Origin: Myxococcales bacterium
Lineage (GTDB): Bacteria; Myxococcota_A; Polyangia; Fen-1088
Length of the DNA: 64,000 nucleotides
Reading direction: 5' to 3'
NCBI GenBank assembly: GCA_022184915.1
Contig: JAGTJU010000002.1
Span: 124,001-188,000 of the forward strand
Below, piece by piece: positions 9,212 through 17,320 of this stretch. Position 1 is the first letter of the stretch; each line of letters opens with the position of its first letter. The notes under the pieces were generated by a model, which was not told where the DNA came from, did no database searches, and worked only from the letters and a program-made list of their open reading frames with translations. The position numbers and the translations under genes are program-made.

Positions 9212-9454
9212 TCAGGACGCACCTGCCGTCCAAAATGACATCGACGCGTCGAAACATTCGAGCTCCACGGTCCCATCCCGCCTCGTGGCCTGGGCGAGCA
9301 AGGCGAGTCCCCGGCCGACCTCGGAAGCGCGGTCGGTGATCCGGTAGCCGCCCTCAGCGGTCTCGGCTTTCGCCTGCGAGAACGGTAGCAAGACGAACTC
9401 GGGATGAAACGAATCGCCCAATGGCAAAGCGTCGAACCCAAATAGCATGCCCAT
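9212..9454 (-). CDS. Short orphan ORF, possibly the end of a broken gene
   Basis: 80-residue frame (MGMLFGFDALPLGDSFHPEF and onward) ending 20 bp before the start of the 8004-9191 lipoprotein. The frame is open for about 32 further codons upstream of the ATG with protein-like composition, but a TGA closes it and there is no good start. This suggests a decayed or truncated gene. It could also be a small first gene of the same transcript. No family recognised. Confidence 0.35.
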   Translation of the reverse strand: MGMLFGFDALPLGDSFHPEFVLLPFSQAKAETAEGGYRITDRASEVGRGLALLAQATRRDGTVELECFDASMSFWTAGAS

Positions 9455-9577
9455 GACGGCGGGACGCTCCCACAGTCGCGACGACGAGGCAAGCCCCGTG
9501 CGGGAAGCGTGGAGAGGAAGCGCCAGGCGTACTGGACGAAGGGCCGCCGATCAGGAACGGTGGACCCAGTCGGCTGA

Positions 9578-10002
9578 TGCAGGACGCAAGGCGCCATTAG
9601 CAAGCGGCGGGACGAGACTCGCTACGACTCGAGGAGCCGCACCAACTCGCAGGCCTGGAACCCGCATTGGTATCTTGGAGCCACGCCCGCAGGAGCAGAC
9701 GTAAACGATGGTGAGGAGATTTGGCAGGAACTCGTGCGAGTCTCACCCAACGTGCGGATCGTGTTGAGTGGACACGTTGCCAAGGACGGCCTTGGCCGGA
9801 TGGTGAGCAAGAACGACGCCGGGGACAGCGTCCACCAATTCGCCATCAATTACCAGGAGCGCCCTCTCGGAGGAGGGGGCTTTCTCCGCGTTTTCGAGTT
9901 CCTCGCTGGCAGAAAACCGTTCGAGCCCGAACATACTCGCCGTACTCGAACAGCCATCTAACTGATGACCAAAACCAGTTTCAGTTCGAGATCGAGCCCT
10001 GA
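9578..10002 (+). pseudogene. Frameshifted metallophosphoesterase C-terminal remnant
   Basis: Frame 9578-9906 reads DETRYDS, then AWNPHWY, then NDGEEIWQELV, then NVRIVLSGHV and INYQERPLGGGGFLRVFEF. This is the C-terminal signature of calcineurin-like metallophosphoesterases, including the GH.V metal-site motif. Near 9905-9915, at an AAAA run, the homology passes to another frame, RARTYSPYSNSHLTDDQ and on to a stop at 10000-10002. The N-terminal catalytic part is absent (a stop lies at 9575), so this is a truncated, frameshifted remnant. The rest of 9455-10146 holds only the repeat copy. Confidence 0.75.
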
Positions 10003-10116
10003 CCCGACCCGGATCTCTCGGCGTTTCGATCCGTCTCGGCGCACTGCTTCGCTTGGAGGTAGACCTCCTCGTGCTTCGAAGTAAGGGTGGCATGGTGAAT
10101 CCGCGGCCGGATCGGA

Positions 10117-10150
10117 TGCAATCCGGCGGCCAAGCCCAGGGAGCGATCAA
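10117..10150. repeat. 34-bp direct repeat, copy 2
   Basis: Second copy of the repeat at 7744-7777, same orientation, 31 of 34 bases identical. Its end coincides with the stop codon of dnaE2 (10147-10149). Just upstream, GGCCGGAT and ATCCGGC form an inverted pair, so this copy could fold into a hairpin. Confidence 0.7.
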
Positions 10151-13100
10151 TGGAAGTCGTGCGACCGGGAGATCGTGGTGCCTCGATGGACCAGCGGCGC
10201 AAAATCATGGGCCTTGACGGTGACCACGCCGTCGCGGTTCTGGATCACCCCTTCGATGATCAAGGCCGCGTGTGCGAGCAAAACGCTGCGGTGTCGGGCA
10301 AACACGTCGGGCATGACGACGACGTTCGCGAACCCGGTTTCGTCTTCGAGCGTGATGAACACGAGGCCCTTGGCCGTGCCGGGACGCTGCCGCACGATGA
10401 CCATGCCTGCGGTGCGCACGCGCTGCCCGTCGCGCATCTCGGGCAGCTGGCTCGCGGGCACCGCGCCCTGCGCCTCGAGCCACGGTCGCGCGAAGCTGAC
10501 CGGGTGAGGTCCCAGCGTCACCCCCGTGCCCTGCAGATCCGCCAACGCTTCTTCGTCGGCGGTCATCTCGGGCAAGGGCCCGTCGTTCGTGTCGGGGTCT
10601 GCCGCGCCGCCAAACAGCACGCCCGAGCGGCCAAGAGCTTCCACTTGCCACAGGGCCGCCCGCCGACGCCCGCCCAGCGCCCCCAGCGCGCCCACGGAAG
10701 CCAAGGCCGTCATCTCGTCCTGCCGCGGGCTGACGCGCGTGTGGAAGTCGCCCAGCAAACAAAACGGTTTGTGTTGGCGCTCTTCTTCGATCCGCCGTCC
10801 GATCTCTTCTCTCAAGCCAGCCACGTACTTGAGCCCGAGACGGACGCAGAGCGCCCCCGTTTCGTCGCGCTCCAACGTGCAACGCCAAGCGGAGCGGGTG
10901 ACATCCACCGGCAACGTGGTGATGCCGTGCCGGGCACCGTCAGTCACCAAGGTGGCTGGGTGATAAAACCCCATGGGCCAGTTGTTGAGCAAGGCGCACA
11001 AGAAGGCGGCCCCATGATGCGCCTTGAGATAGGCCGACGCGTAGGCGATGAGCGCGAAGGACGCCGCGTGGGATTCGGGGAATCCATAAAGAGCAAACGA
11101 GCGGATCCCCTGCACGATCTCGTCCTGTGACGGGCCTTCGATGCCCCGCGCCTTCATGCCAGTCCTGAGTTCGTCTTCAATCTCTTTCATGCGTTCCACG
11201 GAGCGCTTGAAGCCCATCGCCCGGCGCAGCTCCTCGGCTTGTCCGCCCGAAAAACCGGCAGCGGTCATCGCCATGCGGATGAGCTGCTCCTGAAAGAGCG
11301 GCACGCCCAACGTGCGCTTCAAGATGGGCGCGAGGCAGGGATGGGGGTAGGTCACCGGCGCGCGCCCGGCGCGCCGCTCGAGATAGGGGTTCACCATGCC
11401 CCCCACGATCGGCCCGGGCCGGATGATCGCCACCTCCACCACGAGATCGTAAAAACGCTCCGGCCGCATGCGCGGCAAGGTGGCCATCTGCGCGCGCGAC
11501 TCCACCTGAAACACCCCCACCGTATCCGCCGCGCGCAGCATGCGGTAGACCTCGGGATCGTCGGGAGGCAGATGGGCGTAGTCGATGTCCTTGCCTTCGT
11601 GCGCGGCCACGAGGGGGGCCGCCTCTTCCAACACCGCCAACATGCCGAGGCCCAGCAGATCCACCTTCACGATGCCCATGTCGGCGCAGTCGTCCTTGTC
11701 CCACTGAACCACGGTACGCCCCGGCATGCTGGCCGGTTCGAGCGGCACCACGTCGTCGAGCCGCCCCGCCGCCAACACCATGCCTCCGGAATGTTGGCCC
11801 AAGTGACGGGGCAAATTCAGAAGCTGTGTGGAGACCTCGGCCAGGTGCCGCGTGCGCTCTTCCGTGGGCGGAAACCCCGCCTCTGCGATGAGCGCGGACA
11901 GGGGCGTATCCCCGTCCATCAGCCAATGAGGCAGCCGCTTCGAAATGCTCGTGAGCTGCGCTTCCGAAAAGCCCAGCGCCCGGCCCACCGTGCGCACGGC
12001 CATGCGGGGCCGAAACGTGATCACGTTGGCGGTCATCGCGGCCCCGGTGCCCGTGCCGCCCCCGTAGCGCTGGTAAACGTACTGGATCACCTTTTCGCGC
12101 CGCTCGCCCGAAGGCAGATCCAGATCGATGTCCGGAATGCGATCCGAGGCGCTCGGGGCGCTGCGCACGCGCTCCTCCGACAAAAAGCGCTCGAAGAGCA
12201 ACTCCATGCCCACGGGATCCACGGCGGTGATCCCCAGCGCGTAACAGATCGCCGAGTTTGCCGCCGACCCGCGCCCCTGCACCAGGATGCCCTGGCTGCG
12301 GGCGAAGCGGACGATGTCCCACACCACGAGGAAGTAACCGGCCAGCCCCAGCTTGCCCACCACGTCGAGCTCGTGACGAAGCTGGCGCCGCGCGGCCTCG
12401 GACATCGGCTGGTAGCGCTCTTGCGCGTATTGCCAGGTGAGCGTTTCGAGAAGGCCTTGCTCCGTCTCACCGGGGGGCACGGGGAAGGTGGGAAACTGGT
12501 ATCCCAGATCGGCGAGCGAAAACGCGCAGCGCTCCGCAATTTCCAAGGAGGCCCTCAAGGCCTGGCGGTGGTCGCGAAACAGCGCGGCCATGTGCGCAGG
12601 CGGCTTCAGGTGGCGTTCAGCGTTTCGGAGCAACCGGCGCCCGATCGCATCCACCGTGGTCTTCTCGCGCGCACAGGTCAGCACGTCGTGAACACGTTGC
12701 CGTGCCGGCGTCGCGTAGCGCACGTCGTTCGTGACCACGGCCGGAATGCCACGGGCCTCGGCTTGCGCGAGGGCGGCGTGATTCGTCAACGCGCCCTCGT
12801 CGTCGAGATGTCTTTGGCGTTCCACGTAGAGCGTGCCCGGTGCGAAGATCGCCTTCAGACGATCCAGGTCCGGGCGGGGGTAGGGGCCCGCCAGGGCCAC
12901 CAAGCCCGCTGCGTGCGCCTCGAGCGCATCGTGGGAGGCGGCGCAGTGCGGATCGTGCTTGGCGCGTCCGCTCTTCGTTTGGGTGAGCAAGCGGCAGAGG
13001 TTTTGGTAGCCCAGCCGGTCTTGCACGAGCAGCAACACCGGAGGCGCTCCTGCGAGCGGCAGCTCGGCACCCACGAGGGAACGCACACCCGCGGCCCGCG

Positions 13101-13269
13101 CGGCCTTGAAGAACCGCGGGGCACCGTAAAGGCCGCCGCGATCGGCCAAGGCCAGGGCGGGCATCTCGACCGCGGCCGCCCGGGCAATCAGATCTTCGGG
13201 CAGGGAGGCGCCGTCGAGAAAGCTGAAGGCCGAGCGGCAACGCAGTTCTATGTAGGGGGGGGATCCCAT
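10147..13269 (-). CDS. dnaE2: Error-prone DNA polymerase III alpha subunit DnaE2
   Basis: 1040-residue C-family polymerase of the DnaE2/ImuC type, which makes mutagenic translesion copies during DNA damage. It starts with the PHP domain (YIELRCRSAFSFLDGAS). The catalytic acids lie in PDIDLDLPSGERREKV (about residue 376) and KVDLLGLGMLAVLEEA (about 533). It keeps the QHSGGMVL, GVFQVESRAQM and YGFPESHAASFALIAYASAY signatures and a C-terminal OB-type segment (VRTAGMVIVRQRPGTAKG). The length is normal for DnaE2 and shorter than replicative DnaE1. A perfect LexA-type palindrome lies 20 bp upstream of the ATG, so SOS control is likely. No imuA or imuB is present next to it in this window, although they usually accompany dnaE2. 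Confidence 0.93.
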   Translation of the reverse strand: MGSPPYIELRCRSAFSFLDGASLPEDLIARAAAVEMPALALADRGGLYGAPRFFKAARAAGVRSLVGAELPLAGAPPVLLLVQDRLGYQNLCRLLTQTKSGRAKHDPHCAASHDALEAHAAGLVALAGPYPRPDLDRLKAIFAPGTLYVERQRHLDDEGALTNHAALAQAEARGIPAVVTNDVRYATPARQRVHDVLTCAREKTTVDAIGRRLLRNAERHLKPPAHMAALFRDHRQALRASLEIAERCAFSLADLGYQFPTFPVPPGETEQGLLETLTWQYAQERYQPMSEAARRQLRHELDVVGKLGLAGYFLVVWDIVRFARSQGILVQGRGSAANSAICYALGITAVDPVGMELLFERFLSEERVRSAPSASDRIPDIDLDLPSGERREKVIQYVYQRYGGGTGTGAAMTANVITFRPRMAVRTVGRALGFSEAQLTSISKRLPHWLMDGDTPLSALIAEAGFPPTEERTRHLAEVSTQLLNLPRHLGQHSGGMVLAAGRLDDVVPLEPASMPGRTVVQWDKDDCADMGIVKVDLLGLGMLAVLEEAAPLVAAHEGKDIDYAHLPPDDPEVYRMLRAADTVGVFQVESRAQMATLPRMRPERFYDLVVEVAIIRPGPIVGGMVNPYLERRAGRAPVTYPHPCLAPILKRTLGVPLFQEQLIRMAMTAAGFSGGQAEELRRAMGFKRSVERMKEIEDELRTGMKARGIEGPSQDEIVQGIRSFALYGFPESHAASFALIAYASAYLKAHHGAAFLCALLNNWPMGFYHPATLVTDGARHGITTLPVDVTRSAWRCTLERDETGALCVRLGLKYVAGLREEIGRRIEEERQHKPFCLLGDFHTRVSPRQDEMTALASVGALGALGGRRRAALWQVEALGRSGVLFGGAADPDTNDGPLPEMTADEEALADLQGTGVTLGPHPVSFARPWLEAQGAVPASQLPEMRDGQRVRTAGMVIVRQRPGTAKGLVFITLEDETGFANVVVMPDVFARHRSVLLAHAALIIEGVIQNRDGVVTVKAHDFAPLVHRGTTISRSHDFH

Positions 13270-13288
13270 CTCTGGAATCCCAGTCTAT

Positions 13289-13304
13289 CTGAACCTATGT
13301 TCAG
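13289..13304. promoter_or_regulatory. LexA (SOS) box upstream of dnaE2
   Basis: Perfect palindrome CTGAAC-CTAT-GTTCAG, 20 bp before the dnaE2 start. It contains GAAC-N4-GTTC, the core of Gram-positive-type LexA sites, and agrees well with the CTRHAM...GTTCAG motif described for Myxococcus LexA. It sits in the 60-bp gap between two co-oriented genes, the right place to act on dnaE2. Assignment to LexA is inference from motif and target. Confidence 0.8.
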
Positions 13305-13329
13305 TGTCGCTCGCGATTGCGACGAAGAG

Positions 13330-14898
13330 CTATTTGGCCGCGGCCTGGGCTAGCGCCGCCTCGAGCCGCCCCGTGTGCAGATCCCCGGCCAGGCACACTT
13401 TGTTGCGCCCGCTGCGCTTGGCCTCGTAAAGCGCCTCGTCTGCTGCCTGGATGAACAGGGCGGGGCTCGGATAGACCGTAGCGTCGTACGACGCGCAGCC
13501 GAGCGACGCCGTGACGCGCATGACCTCGCCCGACGGCGTCTGCATGTCCGTGGCGGCGATCTTCGCCCGGGTCCGCTCCGCCACCACACGGCAGCCCTCG
13601 GCGGGTGTCTCGGGCAGCACCAGCACGAACTCTTCGCCGCCGTAGCGCGCGGCCAGATCGCGCGGGCGCACGCCGTTTTTCAGCAGCTCGGCCACGGCCT
13701 TGAGCACCTCGTCGCCCGCCAAATGCCCATAGGTGTCGTTGACGGACTTGAAGTGGTCCACGTCGACCATGACGATGCTGAGCGACTTTTTGTGAAGCTT
13801 GGCGATGGCCATCTGCTCCTTCAAGAAGGCATCGAAGCTCGCCCGGTTTGCAAGACCCGTCATGGGATCGCGCTGCGCCTGCGTCTCGGCGGCCACGGCC
13901 CGGGCCTGCGCAGTTCCCAGGGCCTCCTGCATCTGGAGGTCGGCCGCGGCCGAGAGCAACACCAGCGTTTCGCGTGCTTCCTCGAGGAGGCCATCGATCT
14001 CTTCGGGAGAGCCGAACGACACGTCGAAGAAGGCGCCCACCTCGGGCACGTGCTTTTTGAGTCCCGAGAGCAACGCCTCGAATTCAGGGGCTTCCATCCC
14101 CAGAAGATCCTTCGTGTACGACCGCGCGGGCCCCATGGCCTGTTGCATGTCGTCCGTCAAAAACAGATCGGCCACCCGCCCCGCGGCCGCCACGACGTGC
14201 ACCAGCCGCGCGACATCCGGTTTCGTGTCCTCGGGAAGCGCGGCCGGCCTGTGGCTGTGTTCCACGACCAGCTTGAAAGCCAGGGGCAGTTTCCATTTTT
14301 CCACCAGCCATCCACCCACCCGGCTGTGGTCGCAGCCGTAGGTGGTCTGCTCGGCCTCGGCCAAGCCATCGTGGTGGCCTTCGTGAGCGTTGGCCAGTTC
14401 GTCGTATTCCTTGCGGGCGATCTGGGCAAACGCCAGCATGCCGATGTCCTGAAGCAGACCTCCCAGAAACGCCTCTTCGCGTTCACGCATGCCGATGATG
14501 TTCGCGATCTCGCGGGCGGCAGACGCTGCCAGGGCCGAACGCTTCCAGAAGTCGTTGAACCACGCCTGCTTGCCGCCCTTCATCGACTGGGCCAGCGTGA
14601 ACGACAGAGCCATCGTACGCACCGAGTTGAGCCCCAGCATCGAGATGGCATGAGAGACCGTGGTCACCTCGTTGCGCAGTCCGAACAAGGGCGAGTTCAC
14701 CATCTTGAGCAGCTTGGCGGCCAACGCGGCGTCATTGGAAATGACCTTGGCAATCTGAGGGATTTCCGGATCCGCCTTCTGGCAAAGGTCCAGTACCTGA
14801 ACGGCCACGGCCGGCAGCGTCGGCAGCGTGGTGCAGCGGCTGAGCTGCGCGAGCAGGGCCTTTTCCATGTGAACAAGGTTTCGGCGGATCCGACCCAC
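13330..14898 (-). CDS. HDOD-GGDEF diguanylate cyclase
   Basis: 522-residue cytoplasmic signalling protein. The N-terminal HDOD domain ([48 protein letters not shown]) spans about residues 15-210. A middle helical linker leads to a C-terminal GGDEF domain (about 350-510) with [26 protein letters not shown] and active site ARYGGEEF. The inhibitory RxxD site is present as RPRD five residues before GGEEF, so it should make cyclic di-GMP with product feedback. The frame opens with GTG at 14898. An internal ATG (MEKALLAQL) at 14868 is an equally good start. It precedes dnaE2 by 60 bp, but the SOS box implies separate control. Confidence 0.9.
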   Translation of the reverse strand: MGRIRRNLVHMEKALLAQLSRCTTLPTLPAVAVQVLDLCQKADPEIPQIAKVISNDAALAAKLLKMVNSPLFGLRNEVTTVSHAISMLGLNSVRTMALSFTLAQSMKGGKQAWFNDFWKRSALAASAAREIANIIGMREREEAFLGGLLQDIGMLAFAQIARKEYDELANAHEGHHDGLAEAEQTTYGCDHSRVGGWLVEKWKLPLAFKLVVEHSHRPAALPEDTKPDVARLVHVVAAAGRVADLFLTDDMQQAMGPARSYTKDLLGMEAPEFEALLSGLKKHVPEVGAFFDVSFGSPEEIDGLLEEARETLVLLSAAADLQMQEALGTAQARAVAAETQAQRDPMTGLANRASFDAFLKEQMAIAKLHKKSLSIVMVDVDHFKSVNDTYGHLAGDEVLKAVAELLKNGVRPRDLAARYGGEEFVLVLPETPAEGCRVVAERTRAKIAATDMQTPSGEVMRVTASLGCASYDATVYPSPALFIQAADEALYEAKRSGRNKVCLAGDLHTGRLEAALAQAAAK

Positions 14899-14995
14899 CC
14901 CTTTACGCCCGGGGCGCAGGCGGGGGGCCGCCCCCGCCCGGGGAAGTGACCCCGCCCGGTGTCAACGTGCGACGCGGCCTGGTATCTTGCCCGCC

Positions 14996-15514
14996 ATGGC
15001 AAACCCCACCGCAACCTTCAGCACCACCTTGGGCGACTTTACGGTCGAGCTCTACGCCGACAAGATGCCCAAAACCGCCAACAATTTCGTGACGCTGGCC
15101 AAGAGCGGCTTTTATGACGGCCTGCACTTCCACCGAGTGATCGATGGCTTCATGATTCAGTTCGGCTGCCCCCACAGCAAGGATCCCGAAAGCCCCCGTG
15201 CGGGCACGGGCAACGCGCCGCATGGGACCATCGCCGACGAGCACCCCGCCGACGCGAAGCTGTCGAACGAGCCTTTCACCCTGTCCATGGCCAACACCGG
15301 CCGCCCGAACAGCGGCAGCAGCCAGTTCTTCATCAACACGGCCCACAACGCGTACCTCGACTGGTTCTCCCCCGGGCCCTCGAAGCACCCGGTGTTCGGG
15401 AAGGTGGTGGAAGGCACAGACATCATTGGCAAGATCTCCAAGGCGCCCACCGATGGCCGCGACCGCCCCAAAACGCCGGTTCAGGTCGTCAAGGTGACCG
15501 TGACCGAGGCCTGA
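14996..15514 (+). CDS. Cyclophilin-type peptidyl-prolyl isomerase
   Basis: 172-residue single-domain cyclophilin that isomerises proline peptide bonds, probably in the cytoplasm because no signal is present. Conserved core: [30 protein letters not shown] (catalytic Arg region), [20 protein letters not shown], and [10 protein letters not shown]. The ATG at 14996 is preferred over one 9 bases upstream because it starts right at the conserved first strand. It is transcribed alone: the divergent neighbour is the HDOD-GGDEF gene and a strong terminator follows. Confidence 0.92.
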   Translation: MANPTATFSTTLGDFTVELYADKMPKTANNFVTLAKSGFYDGLHFHRVIDGFMIQFGCPHSKDPESPRAGTGNAPHGTIADEHPADAKLSNEPFTLSMANTGRPNSGSSQFFINTAHNAYLDWFSPGPSKHPVFGKVVEGTDIIGKISKAPTDGRDRPKTPVQVVKVTVTEA

Positions 15515-15542
15515 TCACGAACGCCGGGTTTCGGCCTGGGAC

Positions 15543-15579
15543 AGGGCGTGCCTCCTGCAGGGCGGCGCGCCCTTTTTTT
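15543..15579 (+). terminator. Intrinsic terminator after cyclophilin
   Basis: A 10-bp stem AGGGCGTGCC / GGCGCGCCCT (one G-T pair) with an 11-base loop is followed directly by TTTTTT, 29 bp after the cyclophilin stop. This is a classic rho-independent terminator. Confidence 0.85.
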
Positions 15580-15728
15580 CAGCGTGCGGGTGGGGAAACC
15601 CGCGCCCGCGCTGAAACGATTCGACGCCTCGGGAGTCAAACTCAAGAGTGGGAGCAAATTTGTCGTTCTGATTCCAAAAGAGCGCAGGCGCTCATCGAAC
15701 CGCTTGGGAACCACTTTGGGGGGGCACC

Positions 15729-16856
15729 ATGGATCATTCGGTCGAAATCATCACTCTGGAGCGCGGCGTGAGGCAATCGGCCCGCACCCTCTCCCAACGT
15801 GTCGAGCACAGGGCGGGGGGGTATGCCGCTTCGGTGGCGGCGGGGGTGTCGGCTCTTGGTTTCGTCGGCTTTGCCCTGGCCACCTGGGCGGGCGGGTTCG
15901 TGCTGCACGCCCCCGTATTTTTCGGCACCGCCGCCGTGGGCGTTGCGGCCGCGGCCTCCTGGGCCTGGCGACGCACGGTGGGTCGTGCACAGCGGTACCG
16001 CATCGGCGCGCGGGTGGAAGACGATGCGTTTTCCTCCCAGGCCGTCGACCTCGTGCGCCGTAGCGGCGAAGGTTACGACCTCGCCCTGGTGCAGGGCATG
16101 AGCGGGGTGATCGAGGAGCCCGGCATGCGGCGGCCCGTCGAAGGTCTCACCGTGCGTGATCAGGTCGTTTGTGTGCCCATCGTACCGGGGCAGGTCGCGC
16201 GCATCGACCTCGACCAGACCACCTTCCTGGTGCGGGGGCTGGACGGCACCGAGGCTGCGCAGGGGGCCCTGGCCCTGGCTGCCCGCCCCCTCGCGTTACC
16301 GGGCCTTCAAAGCAAGACGTTCGTGCGTGCGGCCGTGACCGTCACCACAGCCGCGGCTTTGCTGCCTCTCAGCACCGCGATCGCGAAGCCCCAGCAGCTC
16401 GCAACGGCCGACCTCGCCTCCGGGATCCCCTCCCAGGCCACCCCCTGGGAGGTGGAAAAGCTGACGTACAAGGCGGTGCAGCGGCAGAGCGAAAAGCTCT
16501 ACGCCTGCTTCGAGCCTTTCCCCGCGGGGTGTGGGACCTCGGGATTCGTGGGGGTGGGTCTACGGCTGTCCCAGCAAGGGGACGTACGCGAGCACTGGGT
16601 TTCACGGTCGACCTACGGCGCGAGCTGCCCCGTGGCGGCCTGTGTGGAGCAGGTGGTCGCGGAGTTGTTTTTCGAGCCCATGCCCGAGCCGCTCACGGTC
16701 ATCGTGCCGGTGCAGGTGCTTGCGAACCCGCTGGCGCGACGCGGGGCCGAGGTGCAGGTAGGAGGCGCCTGGGGTCTGAGGCTCGAAAGTGCCGACGCGT
16801 CTGCCGACCTCCTTTCCCCGAGCGGCGGGGTGACGGAGCCCGAAGCCCGGCTCTGA
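15729..16856 (+). CDS. Membrane protein with AgmX-like C-terminal domain
   Basis: 375 residues; GGGGGG precedes the ATG. Two hydrophobic segments (about residues 34-80) form a membrane hairpin, followed by a soluble segment of about 110 residues (AQRYRIGARVEDDAF to RIDLDQTTFLVRGLDG), another hydrophobic stretch (about 200-220), and a C-terminal domain. That last domain (YACFEPFPAGCGTSGFVGVG, then SRSTYGASCPVAACVEQVV, then ELFFEPMPEPLTVIVPVQV) follows the AgmX/PglI C-terminal pattern of myxobacterial envelope proteins. The layout resembles gliding or envelope proteins that present peptides through GYF-like and AgmX-type regions, but no catalytic residues are visible and the function is unknown. 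Confidence 0.65.
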   Translation: MDHSVEIITLERGVRQSARTLSQRVEHRAGGYAASVAAGVSALGFVGFALATWAGGFVLHAPVFFGTAAVGVAAAASWAWRRTVGRAQRYRIGARVEDDAFSSQAVDLVRRSGEGYDLALVQGMSGVIEEPGMRRPVEGLTVRDQVVCVPIVPGQVARIDLDQTTFLVRGLDGTEAAQGALALAARPLALPGLQSKTFVRAAVTVTTAAALLPLSTAIAKPQQLATADLASGIPSQATPWEVEKLTYKAVQRQSEKLYACFEPFPAGCGTSGFVGVGLRLSQQGDVREHWVSRSTYGASCPVAACVEQVVAELFFEPMPEPLTVIVPVQVLANPLARRGAEVQVGGAWGLRLESADASADLLSPSGGVTEPEARL

Positions 16857-16904
16857 GCGGAGCCCTGCGGGATCGGCCAGGCTCGGTGTCCGCGGCCTGC
16901 TACG

Positions 16905-17210
16905 ATGGGTTCGACCATGGATGAAGAGCGCAAGCAGCGCATGATCGCCCTGCTCGAGGCCAACCACCATTTTCCGGGGCCCTACCACCTTTCGCTGGTC
17001 ACCCTCAACGAGGTGGCCGTGTCGATCACGGTGCGGGCGCTGGTCGAGGAGGGGCGGGGCCCGGTTCCGGACGCGGATTGGCAAACGCGGCTTTCGAGCG
17101 GTGGCAAGTACGCCAGCCACCGCGTGCGGGTGACCTGCGACAGCGCCCACGAGGTCGTGGGCATCTATGTGCGGCTCTGGGGCACCACGGGCCTGGTTTC
17201 GCTGATGTGA
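16905..17210 (+). CDS. DUF493 (YbeD-like) small protein
   Basis: 101-residue cytoplasmic protein of the DUF493/YbeD type. It has the hallmark HHFPGPYHLSLVT near the N-terminus, the central VSITVRALVEEG strand-helix, the SSGGKYASHRVRVTCDSAHEV core and a final VGIYVRLWGTTGL strand. This is a small ferredoxin-like alpha/beta fold. YbeD relatives are thought to be regulatory, and the role here is unknown. A second start at 16917 (MDEERK) is plausible and would drop four residues. It lies 49 bp after the AgmX-like membrane gene and may be co-transcribed. Confidence 0.75.
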   Translation: MGSTMDEERKQRMIALLEANHHFPGPYHLSLVTLNEVAVSITVRALVEEGRGPVPDADWQTRLSSGGKYASHRVRVTCDSAHEVVGIYVRLWGTTGLVSLM

Positions 17211-17320
17211 GGCGGGGCGGCCGCTTCACGCACCGCGTTTCGAGGCGGCAGTTGAGCTGCGCGGTGGCTTGTGAGTAAAGTGCCCGCTTCTCTTTCGTTT
17301 CCCCCGCTGTCCGAGGCCCC

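Noticed and set aside
11239-13353. 704-codon open frame on the plus strand
   Set aside because: Antisense shadow of dnaE2; no motifs, Arg/His/Gln-rich.
10147-14898. A possible imuA-imuB-dnaE2 mutasome cassette
   Set aside because: Only dnaE2 is present; neither neighbour resembles ImuA or ImuB.
13375-14949. 524-codon open frame on the plus strand
   Set aside because: Antisense shadow of the HDOD-GGDEF gene.
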